A stretch of DNA of 64,000 bases from Fructilactobacillus ixorae. GTDB taxonomy: Bacteria; Bacillota; Bacilli; Lactobacillales; Lactobacillaceae. Shown here piece by piece: positions 49,465 through 58,977 of this stretch. Below the pieces are notes generated by a model. That model had not been told where the DNA came from, made no database searches, and worked only from the letters and a program-made list of their open reading frames with translations. Within the stretch, counting starts at the first letter, position 1; each line of letters begins with the position of its first letter. A program made the position numbers and the translations under genes. The stretch lies in contig NZ_CP097478.1 of assembly GCF_024029915.1 (NCBI RefSeq), forward strand, positions 248,001-312,000, written 5' to 3'.

Positions 49465-50853
49465 ATGAGAATGAAACTGGATGAAATCGCCCGGGCGGTG
49501 GATGGAACGCTCCAACCGGCCACGGCAGCGCCCCTTGAAGTTACCTCAGTAGCTTTTGATAGTCGAAAGCTAAGTGCCGGGGCGCTCTTTGTTCCCCTCC
49601 AGGGCGATCGCGACGGACATGATTACTTGCCAAGCGCAATTGACCACGGAGCGGTGGCCACTTTGTGGTCAACGACGCGGGCGCAAAGCGCCCCCGCTGA
49701 TTTTCCAGTCATCCTAGTTGCCGATCCGTTGACGGCGTTACAGCAGTTAGCGCAGTATTACTTGGCAAAGATTAACCCGAAGGTCGTTGCGGTCACGGGC
49801 AGTAACGGGAAGACCACTACCAAAGATTTGATTGCCTCGATTGTTAAAACGAGTTTTAACGTGACAAAGACTCAGGATAATTTTAATAATGAAATTGGGG
49901 TTCCATTTACCATTCTAGCGATGAACTCGAACACCGAGGTGTTAGTGATTGAGATGGGAATGGATCGCCCCGGCCAATTACACCGGCTGAGTGAACTGGT
50001 CACCCCAGACATTGCGGTGATTACCATGATTGGGGAAGCGCACATTGAGTTTTTTGGCACGCGGGCAAAAATTGCCGAAGCAAAGTTGGAAATTACCGAC
50101 GGGCTTCAAGATGACGGGTTCTTTGTTTACGATGGCGACGAACCCCTCTTAGCGAACCAACCGTTAGCCACCAATCCCCAACGGGTTACCTTTGGGCGCC
50201 AGGGCACTAACGACATTTATCCCACCACGATTACGGAAGGCGACGAATCAACTCGCTTTGAAACGAATCGTTGGCAAGATTTTGAGTTTATGCTCCCGTT
50301 GATTGGGAGTTACAACGTCAACAATGCTCTTGCAGCGTTAAGCGTCGGAGAACTGTTAAAGATTACCCCGGCCAAAATGCGGGAAGGATTAGCTAATCCA
50401 GCGTTAACTTCCAATCGGGCCGAATGGTACGAGGGAACCCAAGGAGAGCGCATCCTTAGTGATGTGTACAACTCGAACCCGACGGCGGTCACCGCGGTGT
50501 TAAAGGCGTTTGAAACGACTAAGACAACTGGAAAGCGGATCGTGGTGTTAGGAGACATGCTGGAATTAGGTCAGGATGCTCCTGCGATGCACGCTGAATT
50601 AGCGGCTGATTTTGATCCTGAGCAGCTGGCAATGGTCTTTTTGGTGGGTACGAACATGGCGCACCTCTTTACCGCGTTAATGGACCGGTATCAACCAGAA
50701 GCAACGCTCTTTCACTATACAGCCACGCAACTGCCGGAGTTAATTACGACGTTACAGCAGCACATTGACCCTGGTGACGAAGTGTTACTAAAGGGAAGTC
50801 ACGGCATGCACTTAGAAAAAGTGTTGCACGCATTGACCACCACGATTGATTAA
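49465..50853 (+). CDS. murF: UDP-MurNAc-tripeptide-D-alanyl-D-Ala ligase MurF
   Basis: Adds the terminal D-Ala-D-Ala (or D-Ala-D-Lac in vancomycin-resistant lactobacilli) dipeptide to the UDP-MurNAc tripeptide in the cytoplasm. 462 residues with ATP-binding VTGSNGKTTTKD near residue 110, the EMGMDRPGQL Mg region, the IGSYNVNNALAAL motif and YNSNPTAV in the C-terminal domain. A TATAAT at 49406-49411 may be the -10. A 170-base gap separates it from cshA with no clear terminator. Confidence 0.95.
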   Translation: MRMKLDEIARAVDGTLQPATAAPLEVTSVAFDSRKLSAGALFVPLQGDRDGHDYLPSAIDHGAVATLWSTTRAQSAPADFPVILVADPLTALQQLAQYYLAKINPKVVAVTGSNGKTTTKDLIASIVKTSFNVTKTQDNFNNEIGVPFTILAMNSNTEVLVIEMGMDRPGQLHRLSELVTPDIAVITMIGEAHIEFFGTRAKIAEAKLEITDGLQDDGFFVYDGDEPLLANQPLATNPQRVTFGRQGTNDIYPTTITEGDESTRFETNRWQDFEFMLPLIGSYNVNNALAALSVGELLKITPAKMREGLANPALTSNRAEWYEGTQGERILSDVYNSNPTAVTAVLKAFETTKTTGKRIVVLGDMLELGQDAPAMHAELAADFDPEQLAMVFLVGTNMAHLFTALMDRYQPEATLFHYTATQLPELITTLQQHIDPGDEVLLKGSHGMHLEKVLHALTTTID

Positions 50854-51023
50854 TTCTGACTTTTGTTGTACGATGGAGAAGTTGTTTTTTTCACAAAGTA
50901 CGACATTAGCGCACGCACCAAATTAGTAATTCATAAACCAGATTACGAGCGCAGTACGAAAAACGGATTTTTTTCAAGCCCGGGATTGAGTTTATGATGA
51001 TGTTTCAATTAGGAGGAACACAT
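50854..51023 (+). other. Gap between murF and cshA, probable cshA leader
   Basis: 170 bases without a gene. No clear hairpin terminator and no strong consensus promoter were seen; it contains T-rich runs (near 50883 and 50968) and the AGGAGGA ribosome site at the end. A long 5' leader for cshA is possible but not shown. Confidence 0.4.
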
Positions 51024-52496
51024 TTGAATTTTCAAGATTTAGGACTATCTGATAGTCTGTTAGCAGCAGTGGCAGCCAATGGTTATACAGAACCAACTGC
51101 CATCCAGGCCCAAACCATTCCGTTAACTTTAAACGGTGACGATGTCTTGGGGCAAGCCCAAACGGGGACGGGAAAAACCGCCGCTTTTGCCCTCCCCATT
51201 TTACAGGGAATTGACGTCAACGACCCGAACGTGCAGGCCTTAGTAATTTCACCGACGCGGGAATTGGCGATTCAAACGCAACGCGAAATCCAGAAGCTAG
51301 GGAAAGCTGAGGGGGCCCGGGCTCAGGTTGTTTACGGGGGTTCGGACATTCGCAAACAAATCTATGATTTGAAGAAAAAACCCCAAATTATTGTGGGAAC
51401 CCCGGGACGGTTGTTGGATCACATTCAACGCCGGACGTTAAAACTAGACCACGTCCGCTTTTTGGTCTTAGATGAAGCTGACGAAATGCTGAACATGGGC
51501 TTTTTGGAAGACATCGAAAAAATCATCAAGCAAACGCCATCTGATCGGCAAACGATGCTGTTCTCTGCAACGATGCCCGATCCCATTAAACGGGTGGGCG
51601 TTCAGTTTATGACCGACCCCAAACAGGTGAAGGTGAAGGCAAAAGAGTTAACGACTGATTTAGTTGATCAATACTACGTGAAGGTTCGGGATAACGAGAA
51701 GTTTGATACCATGACGCGGTTATTTGACGTTAACCAGCCCAAGGTTACCATCATTTTTTGTCGGACTAAGCGCCGGGTTGATGAAGTTGCAAAGGGGTTA
51801 GTAGCCCGTGGGTATCAAGCAGCTGGCTTACATGGCGATTTAACCCAGAACCGGCGGACACAGATTATGAACGAGTTTAAACGAGACCAGATTAATTACC
51901 TCGTTGCGACCGATGTGGCAGCCCGGGGAATTGATGTATCTGGAGTTACCCACGTGTATAACTTTGACGTGCCCCAGGATCCAGAAAGCTATGTCCACCG
52001 AATCGGCCGGACAGGACGAGCCGGCCACCATGGCGTGTCAGTTACGTTCGTGACACCGAGTGAAATGAGCTATCTGCGGGGCATCGAAAAACTAACGAAG
52101 GTGCGGATGTTACCACTGAAGCCACCTACGGCCGACGAAGCCTTGGCCGGACAATTACAATTTGCTGAGGCAGATGTGGCTAACCTGGTGAAGAAGACGG
52201 ATACCAGTCGGTTTGCAGACGTAGCCAACGATTTATTGACGCAGTACGACAGTGTTGATCTCGTGGCGGCGTTCTTAAACGAACTATCGAGAGATCAGGT
52301 TCAGGTCCACATTACCCCGGAACGGCCCCTGAAAAATCGGGGTGGTCATGGCAACGGGCGGCGTGGCAACTACCGTGGAAATCGCCGCAATGGTGGTAGT
52401 AACTACCGTGGAAATCGGCGCAATGATCATCGCGACCGGGGTGGCGATCGGAAAGGTTCCCGCAAGAACAACTTTGTCATTAAAGATAAACACTAA
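51024..52496 (+). CDS. cshA: DEAD-box RNA helicase CshA
   Basis: ATP-dependent RNA helicase of about 490 residues involved in cold adaptation, ribosome assembly and mRNA decay. Q motif (TEPTAIQAQTIP), Walker A AQTGTGKT, DEAD box as VLDEADEML, SAT, and motif VI HRIGRTGRAG; the tail is Arg/Gly/Asn-rich with RGNRRN repeats (YRGNRRNGGSNYRGNRRN) for RNA binding. I start it at TTG 51024, 8-9 bases after AGGAGGA; an ATG at 50994 lies upstream of that ribosome site. A terminator follows. Confidence 0.94.
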   Translation: MNFQDLGLSDSLLAAVAANGYTEPTAIQAQTIPLTLNGDDVLGQAQTGTGKTAAFALPILQGIDVNDPNVQALVISPTRELAIQTQREIQKLGKAEGARAQVVYGGSDIRKQIYDLKKKPQIIVGTPGRLLDHIQRRTLKLDHVRFLVLDEADEMLNMGFLEDIEKIIKQTPSDRQTMLFSATMPDPIKRVGVQFMTDPKQVKVKAKELTTDLVDQYYVKVRDNEKFDTMTRLFDVNQPKVTIIFCRTKRRVDEVAKGLVARGYQAAGLHGDLTQNRRTQIMNEFKRDQINYLVATDVAARGIDVSGVTHVYNFDVPQDPESYVHRIGRTGRAGHHGVSVTFVTPSEMSYLRGIEKLTKVRMLPLKPPTADEALAGQLQFAEADVANLVKKTDTSRFADVANDLLTQYDSVDLVAAFLNELSRDQVQVHITPERPLKNRGGHGNGRRGNYRGNRRNGGSNYRGNRRNDHRDRGGDRKGSRKNNFVIKDKH

Positions 52497-52506
52497 GTAA
52501 CTCCCC

Positions 52507-52541
52507 AAGTCTTTTAGTCAGATGACTAAAAGACTTTTTTA
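52507..52541 (+). terminator. Terminator after cshA
   Basis: 14-bp stem AAGTCTTTTAGTCA / TGACTAAAAGACTT with loop GA and a T-run. Confidence 0.92.
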
Positions 52542-52613
52542 CTGGCTGTTTATTAGAGTCAAAAAGTGGTGTGAAAGCTTCGAACCGGTCGGACTTTGCG
52601 AATTGGGCTAAAA

Positions 52614-52622
52614 TGATATAAT
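52614..52622 (+). promoter_or_regulatory. Extended -10 promoter of alr operon
   Basis: TGATATAAT (TGn plus perfect -10), 26 bases before the alr start; -35 poor. Confidence 0.55.
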
Positions 52623-52648
52623 GAGAACAATTCACGCACGGGGAGAAC

Positions 52649-53806
52649 ATGATGGTAATTGGAAAAAATCGAAACGGACAAATTCTCATCAATGAAACTG
52701 CGATTCGCCACAACGTCCAGCAGGCCGTGGACCGCTTACCACGCGGAACGGAACTGTTTGCCGTCGTGAAGGCGGATGGCTACGGACATGGTGCGGTGGT
52801 TTCGGCCCGGCTTGCGCAACAAGCTGGGGCCACTGGTTTTTGTGTGGCCATTCTAGATGAAGCCATTCAGTTACGTGAGGCAGGGTTCGTCACGGAACCA
52901 ATTTTAGTGCTCGGATTGACCGATGTAGCGCAACTCGCGTTGATTACAAAGTACCAAATTACGGTGACGGTGGCGGACGTGGCGTGGCTACACGACGCGC
53001 AACGGGTGCAACAGGCGCTGGGGCTTACCGCACCAATCAAGTTTTTCCTCGCTTTAGACAGTGGAATGGGGCGGATTGGGCTGCAGACGCCGGCCGAGGT
53101 GGTTAATTTTGTCCGGGATTACGCCACGTTACCGCCTGTTTTTGAGTGGCAGGGGGTGTATACCCACTTTGCAACGGCCGATAGTCCTGAGCAAGAGTAT
53201 TTCGACTTTCAAGTGGCTAATTTTCGGGAATTATTGGCTCAATTTCCGCACCGACCGCGCTATGTTTCCGTAGCTAACTCTGCCACCGATTTATGGCATT
53301 CCATTCCAGAGGCCAATTTAGTTCGGTACGGGGTGGCGATGTACGGGTTAAATCCCGCGGGAACGGCCCTGACGCCACCGTTTCCGCTGGTTCCAGCGCT
53401 CAGTTTAACCTCGGAGTTGGTCTATGTAAAACAGGTGCAACCCGGCCGTTCCATTGGCTATGGAGCGACCTATCAAGTGGACACGCCCCAGTGGATTGGA
53501 ACGGTGCCGATGGGGTATGCCGATGGACTGCGGCGTGATTTGCAGGGCTTTTTTGTTCTAATCAACGGCCAACGGTGTCCAATCGTCGGACGCGTGTGCA
53601 TGGACCAGTTGATGGTAAAATTACCAAAGCACCTTCCGGTCGGCACTAAAGTGACCATCATTGGAACAGACCAGGGCCAAACCATTTCCCTCCAGGCAAT
53701 GGCCGAGTATTGTCACACGATTCACTATGAATTAGCGTGTGGATTTTCAACCCGCGTCCCCCGGCGTTATTACGCAGGGGATGCCCAAACAAAGGGCTTG
53801 AGGTGA
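52649..53806 (+). CDS. alr: Alanine racemase
   Basis: PLP enzyme supplying D-alanine for peptidoglycan and teichoic acids. 385 residues. PLP Lys in AVVKADGYGHGA near residue 40, GLQT in the barrel, catalytic Tyr region SIGYGATYQ, and GRVCMDQLMV in the C-terminal domain. In many lactobacilli acpS lies between cshA and alr; here it is absent. GGGGAG precedes the ATG. It is followed after 6 bases by the putative antitoxin and then mazF. Confidence 0.95.
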   Translation: MMVIGKNRNGQILINETAIRHNVQQAVDRLPRGTELFAVVKADGYGHGAVVSARLAQQAGATGFCVAILDEAIQLREAGFVTEPILVLGLTDVAQLALITKYQITVTVADVAWLHDAQRVQQALGLTAPIKFFLALDSGMGRIGLQTPAEVVNFVRDYATLPPVFEWQGVYTHFATADSPEQEYFDFQVANFRELLAQFPHRPRYVSVANSATDLWHSIPEANLVRYGVAMYGLNPAGTALTPPFPLVPALSLTSELVYVKQVQPGRSIGYGATYQVDTPQWIGTVPMGYADGLRRDLQGFFVLINGQRCPIVGRVCMDQLMVKLPKHLPVGTKVTIIGTDQGQTISLQAMAEYCHTIHYELACGFSTRVPRRYYAGDAQTKGLR

Positions 53807-53812
53807 TTTGAG

Positions 53813-54049
53813 ATGTTACAATATCAACTTCAACAGGCAACCCGCATTCGCCAGCCACTGGCATCTGCTTTTTCAGCCACTAAGGTGCAACCTAGTGGGG
53901 AGCACTTTGCTGGGAGTGCCGTTCAAAATCAGCTGGCTTACGGCTACCAATTAATGGCGGGCTTAAACCAACAAATTGTGGATGAATATTCTGCTTGTCA
54001 GTACGAAGCGATTTTTAACCTCCTAAAATATTACGATGAAAAGCTGTAA
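53813..54049 (+). CDS. Small protein before mazF, putative atypical antitoxin
   Basis: 78-residue protein, no database-type family recognised. It occupies the antitoxin position between alr and mazF, but its N-terminus lacks the MKISLP-type ribbon-helix-helix start of EndoAI. Its C-terminal half, GYQLMAGLNQQIVDEYSAC (44-62), matches in pattern the GYxxMAxxNxxI toxin-binding tail of B. subtilis EndoAI as I remember it. Hence it may bind MazF without the usual DNA-binding fold. GAGGTGATTTGAG lies just before the ATG. This is inference from position and a short pattern. Confidence 0.6.
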   Translation: MLQYQLQQATRIRQPLASAFSATKVQPSGEHFAGSAVQNQLAYGYQLMAGLNQQIVDEYSACQYEAIFNLLKYYDEKL

Positions 54050-54081
54050 CCACGAACTTTTAGAATGAAAGGTTAGATTTA

Positions 54082-54435
54082 ATGAGTGAAACACCGATCA
54101 AGCGTGGCGACGTTTTTTTTGCCGATTTATCGCCAGTAGTTGGTTCGGAACAAGGGGGGTTACGCCCCGTTTTGATCATTCAAAACGACATTGGAAACCA
54201 TTACAGTCCCACGGTAATTGTGGCGGCGATTACGGCTAAAATTAGTAAACCACGGATGCCAACTCACATTGCCATTGCGGCACGTCAAACCGGAATTGAA
54301 CGGGATTCGGTTATTTTACTGGAACAAATCAGAACGATTGATAAGCAACGACTAAGAGATCAAGTTACTCACCTCCCGGATGGCATCATGGCTCGGGTTG
54401 ATCAGGCGCTTGCCTTGAGCGTGGGGGTTGATTAG
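54082..54435 (+). CDS. mazF: MazF/PemK-type mRNA interferase toxin (NdoA)
   Basis: Ribosome-independent endoribonuclease of 117 residues that cuts mRNA at short specific sequences. Family features: [20 protein letters not shown] with the catalytic-site residues near the N-terminus, [19 protein letters not shown], and the C-terminal [10 protein letters not shown]. This is the alr-linked NdoA of Firmicutes. It starts 32 bases after the small putative antitoxin gene. A hairpin at 54458-54484 lies between it and pth. Confidence 0.93.
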   Translation: MSETPIKRGDVFFADLSPVVGSEQGGLRPVLIIQNDIGNHYSPTVIVAAITAKISKPRMPTHIAIAARQTGIERDSVILLEQIRTIDKQRLRDQVTHLPDGIMARVDQALALSVGVD

Positions 54436-54457
54436 TCGATAGACTACATATGAAAAC

Positions 54458-54484
54458 CAGAGGGTGGGCAACCAGTCTCTTTTT
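54458..54484 (+). terminator. Possible terminator after mazF
   Basis: Imperfect stem with AGAG/CTCT and TGG/CCA around loop GCAA and a six-T run. Confidence 0.55.
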
Positions 54485-54517
54485 TGCATTAACTTAACGG
54501 AAAGAAGGATGGTACCA

Positions 54518-55075
54518 ATGAAAATGATTGTTGGATTAGGAAACGTGGGAGCAAAGTACGCCGGGACACGACATAATACCGGGTTTATGGCGGTCGATCA
54601 GTTTGCAAGCGATCACCAAATTGCAATCACCCAGCAAAAATTGGGGGCGTTAGTCGGCTCTGGAGTAATTGACGGCGAAAAGGTGTTACTGGTAAAACCC
54701 GTTACCTACATGAACGAATCCGGTCGAGCGGTCCAACCACTGCTGGCTTTTTATAAGCTCAGCCTTGCTGATTTGGTTGTTGTGTATGATGATATGGACC
54801 TGCACGTCGGGCGGATTCGATTGCGAACACATGGTTCGGCAGGTGGCCACAATGGGATTAAGAGTCTGATTGCCCACTTAGGGACGGATCAATTTAACCG
54901 GATTAAGGTCGGAACGGATCATCCTCAGCGCGAAAGCGTGGTGAAGTACGTGTTAAGCCGGTTTAGTTTAGAACAACAAGGCCCCCTCGCAGAAGCGCTT
55001 GACCACACGACCCAGGCGCTTGATGAATGGGTGGCCGGCACTGATTTTCCTAAGTTAGAAAATGAATTTAACTAG
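54518..55075 (+). CDS. pth: Peptidyl-tRNA hydrolase
   Basis: Recycles peptidyl-tRNAs dropped by stalled ribosomes. 185 residues with GLGNVGAKYAGTRHNTGFMAVD (catalytic His20 region), PVTYMNESGRAV, VVYDDMDL and GSAGGHNGIKSLI. AGAAGGA lies upstream of ATG 54518; a farther upstream in-frame start inside the terminator region is rejected. Next gene mfd, the conserved order. Confidence 0.96.
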   Translation: MKMIVGLGNVGAKYAGTRHNTGFMAVDQFASDHQIAITQQKLGALVGSGVIDGEKVLLVKPVTYMNESGRAVQPLLAFYKLSLADLVVVYDDMDLHVGRIRLRTHGSAGGHNGIKSLIAHLGTDQFNRIKVGTDHPQRESVVKYVLSRFSLEQQGPLAEALDHTTQALDEWVAGTDFPKLENEFN

Positions 55076-55100
55076 TCGCTAACGACCAGAAAGGATTATC

Positions 55101-58100
55101 GTGAAATTAACCGAAGTTTTTGAAGCGCTCCCCCAGTACCAAACAATCATGGATCAACTCCAGCCAGCATCCCGCCAATTGGTAACTGGGACCAGTGGTA
55201 GTGCACAGAAATTACTGTTACAGACCATGGTCCAACAACGCCAGCAACCGCTCTTGTACGTAACCGATACGTTAGAACACGCTGAGCAGGCCGTTAAAAC
55301 TTTTAGTACTGGTTTGACTGATGTGCCCGTACTTCTCTTTCCAGCCGAAGAGTTAGTGGCCGCTGAAGTAGCCACCAGTTCTCCAGAATTTCGGGCGGAA
55401 CGGGTTCAGGCAATGGAGGCCTTGGTGGCTGGCAAGCCGGCGGTCGTGGTTGCGACCACGGCGGGTTTGAAACGTTATTTACCAGAACCCACTGCTTTTC
55501 AGGCAGCGGCCCTGACCGTAAACCTCGGAGCTGACTGGGAACGGGCGGCCCTTCAGACTCAGTTGGTGGAAATGGGATACGTCCGCAAGAATCTAGTCGC
55601 AGTGCCTGGGGAATTTGCGATTCGTGGTTCCATTGTCGATATCTATCCGTTAAACGCCTCTGATCCGGTTCGCTTAGATTTTTTTGATACGGAGGTTGAT
55701 TCTCTGCGTAGTTTTGCCGTGGCGACCCAACGGAGTATTGAAAATTTAACGACAGTTACGATTCTTCCAGCGACGGATTTCTTGCCAACGGCTGCCGACC
55801 GAGAACACGCTCGCCAGGCGATTCACAAGCAGTTAACCACGCTTACTAATGAGCAGGCGCGGACCGAATTAGCCGAACTAGCTCAGGAAGTGACGACCAA
55901 GGTCACGGATCCCGCTTGGCAGGCCTATGCCTCGTTATTGTTTCGAAAAGAAACGTCAATTTTGGCGTACTTACCAGCTACGGGCGTGGTTGCATTCGAT
56001 GATTACCAACGAATTCGGGAGGCTAATCAGCAACTCGAACGCGATGAAGTAAACTGGCAGACCTCGGTTTCTGCCCAGCATCCGGGATTAGCAGACCAAA
56101 AGGTGAGTTTAAACCTCACCACGGTTTTAAAAGCAAGCCACCAGCCATGGTTACTCTTGTCCCTATTTCAAAAGGGCCTAGGACGGATGCGCTTGGATGA
56201 CATCAGTGAGATTAAGGTCCGACCCATGCAACGGTTTTTTGGACAGATGCCCATGCTTAAAACCGAAATGGAGCGCTACCAGTCCGAACAGACGACCGTT
56301 GTAATTATGGTGGGCAGTCAGGACCGTCTAGCAAAGGTGCAACAAACGTTGCAGGATTTTGGGGTCAAAGCAGTGGCCACCACCCTTTCCACGTTGGTGC
56401 CAAGTCGCATCCAAATTGTAACGGGAACGCTGCAGGAGGGGTTTGAACTGCCAGCCGCGAACTTTGCGGTGTTGACGGAACGTGAACTGTTTCAGCGGGT
56501 TACAGAACGCGCTAAACCCCAAAGAATCCGGCACCAGCGCTTTACGAATGCGGAACGGATTAAAAGTTACACGGACTTAAAGCCCGGGGACTATGTCGTA
56601 CATGTTAACCACGGAATTGGGCGCTACGATGGCCTGCAAACCATGGAAGTGGATGGGAAACACCAGGATTACCTCACCATCACCTACCAAAAAAACGCCC
56701 AAATTTTTATTCCCGTGACCCAACTGAATTTAATTCAAAAGTACGTGGCGGCAGAAGGTCAAGCTCCCCGGTTGAATCAACTCGGGGGGAACGAATGGGC
56801 TAAAACCAAAAGTCGGGTGGCGGAAAAAGTTGATGATATGGCGGATGAACTCGTTGACTTATACGCCCAACGGGCCCAGACGCCGGGCTTTGCCTTTCCT
56901 GCTGATGATGCCTACCAGGCCGAATTTGAAGCGGCGTTTCCCTATCAACCAACTCCCGATCAAATTCGGAGTACCGCTGAAATTAAACATGACATGGAAC
57001 AACCCCACCCGATGGACCGGTTGTTAGTCGGCGACGTGGGCTACGGGAAAACGGAAGTGGCCATGCGAGCGGCGTTTAAAGCCGTGGAAGCGGGGAAGCA
57101 GGTGGCCTTCTTGGTGCCAACGACCGTGTTAGCGCAGCAACATTATGAAACTTTGACTAGTCGCTTTGAGGATTTTCCGGTTGAGATTGGCGTTTTATCA
57201 CGGTTTAACAGCGCGCAGCAAACCAAACAAACCCTGGCGGATTTAAAGGCTGGTCGCCTGGATATCCTAGTGGGGACCCACCGCTTATTATCCAATGATG
57301 TGCAGTACCATGATTTAGGACTGTTAATTGTGGATGAAGAGCAACGGTTTGGGGTCAAGCATAAGGAAAAACTAAAAGAATTAAAGCAAAATGTTGACGT
57401 CCTAACGCTCACGGCCACCCCCATTCCACGGACTTTAAACATGTCGATGATGGGGGTTCGGGATTTATCCGTGATTGAGACACCACCTGCGAACCGGTAC
57501 CCAATTCAAACCTACGTGATGGAACAAAATGACGCCGCAATCGTCGATGGAATTCGGCGCGAACTCCAACGCGATGGTCAGGTTTTTTACATGCACAATC
57601 GAGTGAAAGACATCGAGCAAAAGGTGGACAAGTTACAAACATTACTGCCGGATGCGCGAATTGGTTACATTCACGGACAAATGACCGAACGGCAGATGGA
57701 ACAGATTTTGTACGACTTTATGAACGGACAGTATGACGTATTGGTAACGACCACCATTATTGAAACGGGGATCGATATGCCTAACGTCAACACGTTATTC
57801 GTTGAAGATGCCGATCGAATGGGGCTTGCCCAGTTGTACCAAATTCGGGGTCGGATTGGGCGTAGCAATCGAGTCGGCCAGGCGTACTTCATGTATCAAC
57901 CTGACAAGGTGTTGACCGAAGCGGGCGAAAACCGGCTGGAGGCCATTAAGGACTTTACGGAGTTAGGGTCCGGCTTTAAGGTTGCCATGCGGGATCTGTC
58001 CATCCGCGGCGCTGGAAACGTGTTAGGCCGGGCCCAGCACGGGTTCATTGATTCGGTTGGTTATGATATGTATACCAAGATGTTAAATGATGCGGTGGCC

Positions 58101-58637
58101 CGCAAACAGGGGCAGGCAACCCAACCAACTCATCCCGATGCGAGTGTTGATTTGGGCGTTGAAGCTTATCTTCCTGATACGTATATTCCAGATCAACAAC
58201 AAAAAATTGAAATCTACAAGCGGATGCGTCAGTTAGAAAATCACGATCAGTTTACCGAATTACAAAGTGATTTAATTGACCGGTTCGGTGAGTATCCGGT
58301 GGCCGTGGCTCGCTTACTTACGATTGATTTGATCAAGTCCCTGGCGGATGAAGCGTTTATTGAACAAATTAAGCGGACGGGGCAGACCCTGACCGTGACC
58401 TTTAGCCGTCAGGTTTCAGACGCATCGCAGAGCCAGACAATTTTACGGGCGCTGGCTACCACCAAGTTTCGGTCGACAATTAAACAGGTTAACGGTCGGT
58501 TTCAAGTTAACCTCGTCATTCAACCAACGATGCCGGAAGAAGAGTGGCTGGCGCAACTTAACCAGTTTGTGCAGGCCTTAGTGTCTCAGGATCAACCAGA
58601 AGTAGCAACTCGAAAGGATGAAATGAATGCGAATTGA
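55101..58637 (+). CDS. mfd: Transcription-repair coupling factor Mfd
   Basis: Large ATPase of 1178 residues that removes stalled RNA polymerase and recruits UvrA. Order of domains: UvrB-like module (about 1-340, with the IRGSIVDIYPLN stretch), RNAP-interacting domain with YVVHVNHGIGRYDGL (about 495-515), RecG-like translocase with Walker A GDVGYGKT near residue 645, DEEQRFG as motif II and the GRIGR motif VI, then a C-terminal TRCF domain. Starts at GTG 55101 behind AGAAAGGA. It overlaps rqcP by 11 bases. Confidence 0.97.
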   Translation: MKLTEVFEALPQYQTIMDQLQPASRQLVTGTSGSAQKLLLQTMVQQRQQPLLYVTDTLEHAEQAVKTFSTGLTDVPVLLFPAEELVAAEVATSSPEFRAERVQAMEALVAGKPAVVVATTAGLKRYLPEPTAFQAAALTVNLGADWERAALQTQLVEMGYVRKNLVAVPGEFAIRGSIVDIYPLNASDPVRLDFFDTEVDSLRSFAVATQRSIENLTTVTILPATDFLPTAADREHARQAIHKQLTTLTNEQARTELAELAQEVTTKVTDPAWQAYASLLFRKETSILAYLPATGVVAFDDYQRIREANQQLERDEVNWQTSVSAQHPGLADQKVSLNLTTVLKASHQPWLLLSLFQKGLGRMRLDDISEIKVRPMQRFFGQMPMLKTEMERYQSEQTTVVIMVGSQDRLAKVQQTLQDFGVKAVATTLSTLVPSRIQIVTGTLQEGFELPAANFAVLTERELFQRVTERAKPQRIRHQRFTNAERIKSYTDLKPGDYVVHVNHGIGRYDGLQTMEVDGKHQDYLTITYQKNAQIFIPVTQLNLIQKYVAAEGQAPRLNQLGGNEWAKTKSRVAEKVDDMADELVDLYAQRAQTPGFAFPADDAYQAEFEAAFPYQPTPDQIRSTAEIKHDMEQPHPMDRLLVGDVGYGKTEVAMRAAFKAVEAGKQVAFLVPTTVLAQQHYETLTSRFEDFPVEIGVLSRFNSAQQTKQTLADLKAGRLDILVGTHRLLSNDVQYHDLGLLIVDEEQRFGVKHKEKLKELKQNVDVLTLTATPIPRTLNMSMMGVRDLSVIETPPANRYPIQTYVMEQNDAAIVDGIRRELQRDGQVFYMHNRVKDIEQKVDKLQTLLPDARIGYIHGQMTERQMEQILYDFMNGQYDVLVTTTIIETGIDMPNVNTLFVEDADRMGLAQLYQIRGRIGRSNRVGQAYFMYQPDKVLTEAGENRLEAIKDFTELGSGFKVAMRDLSIRGAGNVLGRAQHGFIDSVGYDMYTKMLNDAVARKQGQATQPTHPDASVDLGVEAYLPDTYIPDQQQKIEIYKRMRQLENHDQFTELQSDLIDRFGEYPVAVARLLTIDLIKSLADEAFIEQIKRTGQTLTVTFSRQVSDASQSQTILRALATTKFRSTIKQVNGRFQVNLVIQPTMPEEEWLAQLNQFVQALVSQDQPEVATRKDEMNAN

Positions 58638-58914
58638 TAAATTTTTAAAATTAGCCCGGATTATTAAACGACGTTCGGTTGCCAAACAGATTACCGACCA
58701 GGGGCGGGTCCTTATTAATGCTAAACCCGCCAAGTCTTCGAGTCAGGTTGGTGTTGGCGATGAGCTGACGATCAAGTTTGGGAACAAGACGTTGACCGTT
58801 CGGGTGCGGCAGGTTTTGCAAACCACCAAGAAGGCGGATGCTAGTTCGATGTACGAAGTGGTCAGCGAAGAATACCAACGGGATTACCAAAAAGAAGCCG
58901 ATGAGTTATTGTAA
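58627..58914 (+). CDS. RNA-binding S4 domain protein RqcP (YabO)
   Basis: 95-residue protein with an N-terminal S4 fold (MRIDKFLKLARIIKRRSVAKQ through GDELTIKF). In Bacillus RqcP helps RqcH add alanine tails to stalled nascent chains on the 50S subunit. ATG 58627 overlaps the end of mfd, giving coupled translation. An acidic tail (YQKEADELL) follows the domain. Confidence 0.92.
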   Translation: MRIDKFLKLARIIKRRSVAKQITDQGRVLINAKPAKSSSQVGVGDELTIKFGNKTLTVRVRQVLQTTKKADASSMYEVVSEEYQRDYQKEADELL

Positions 58915-58977
58915 AGTACAATTTCTTGTTGTATCATGACTAACAAGGATAACGATTGAACGCAGAGGTGATAGTTG

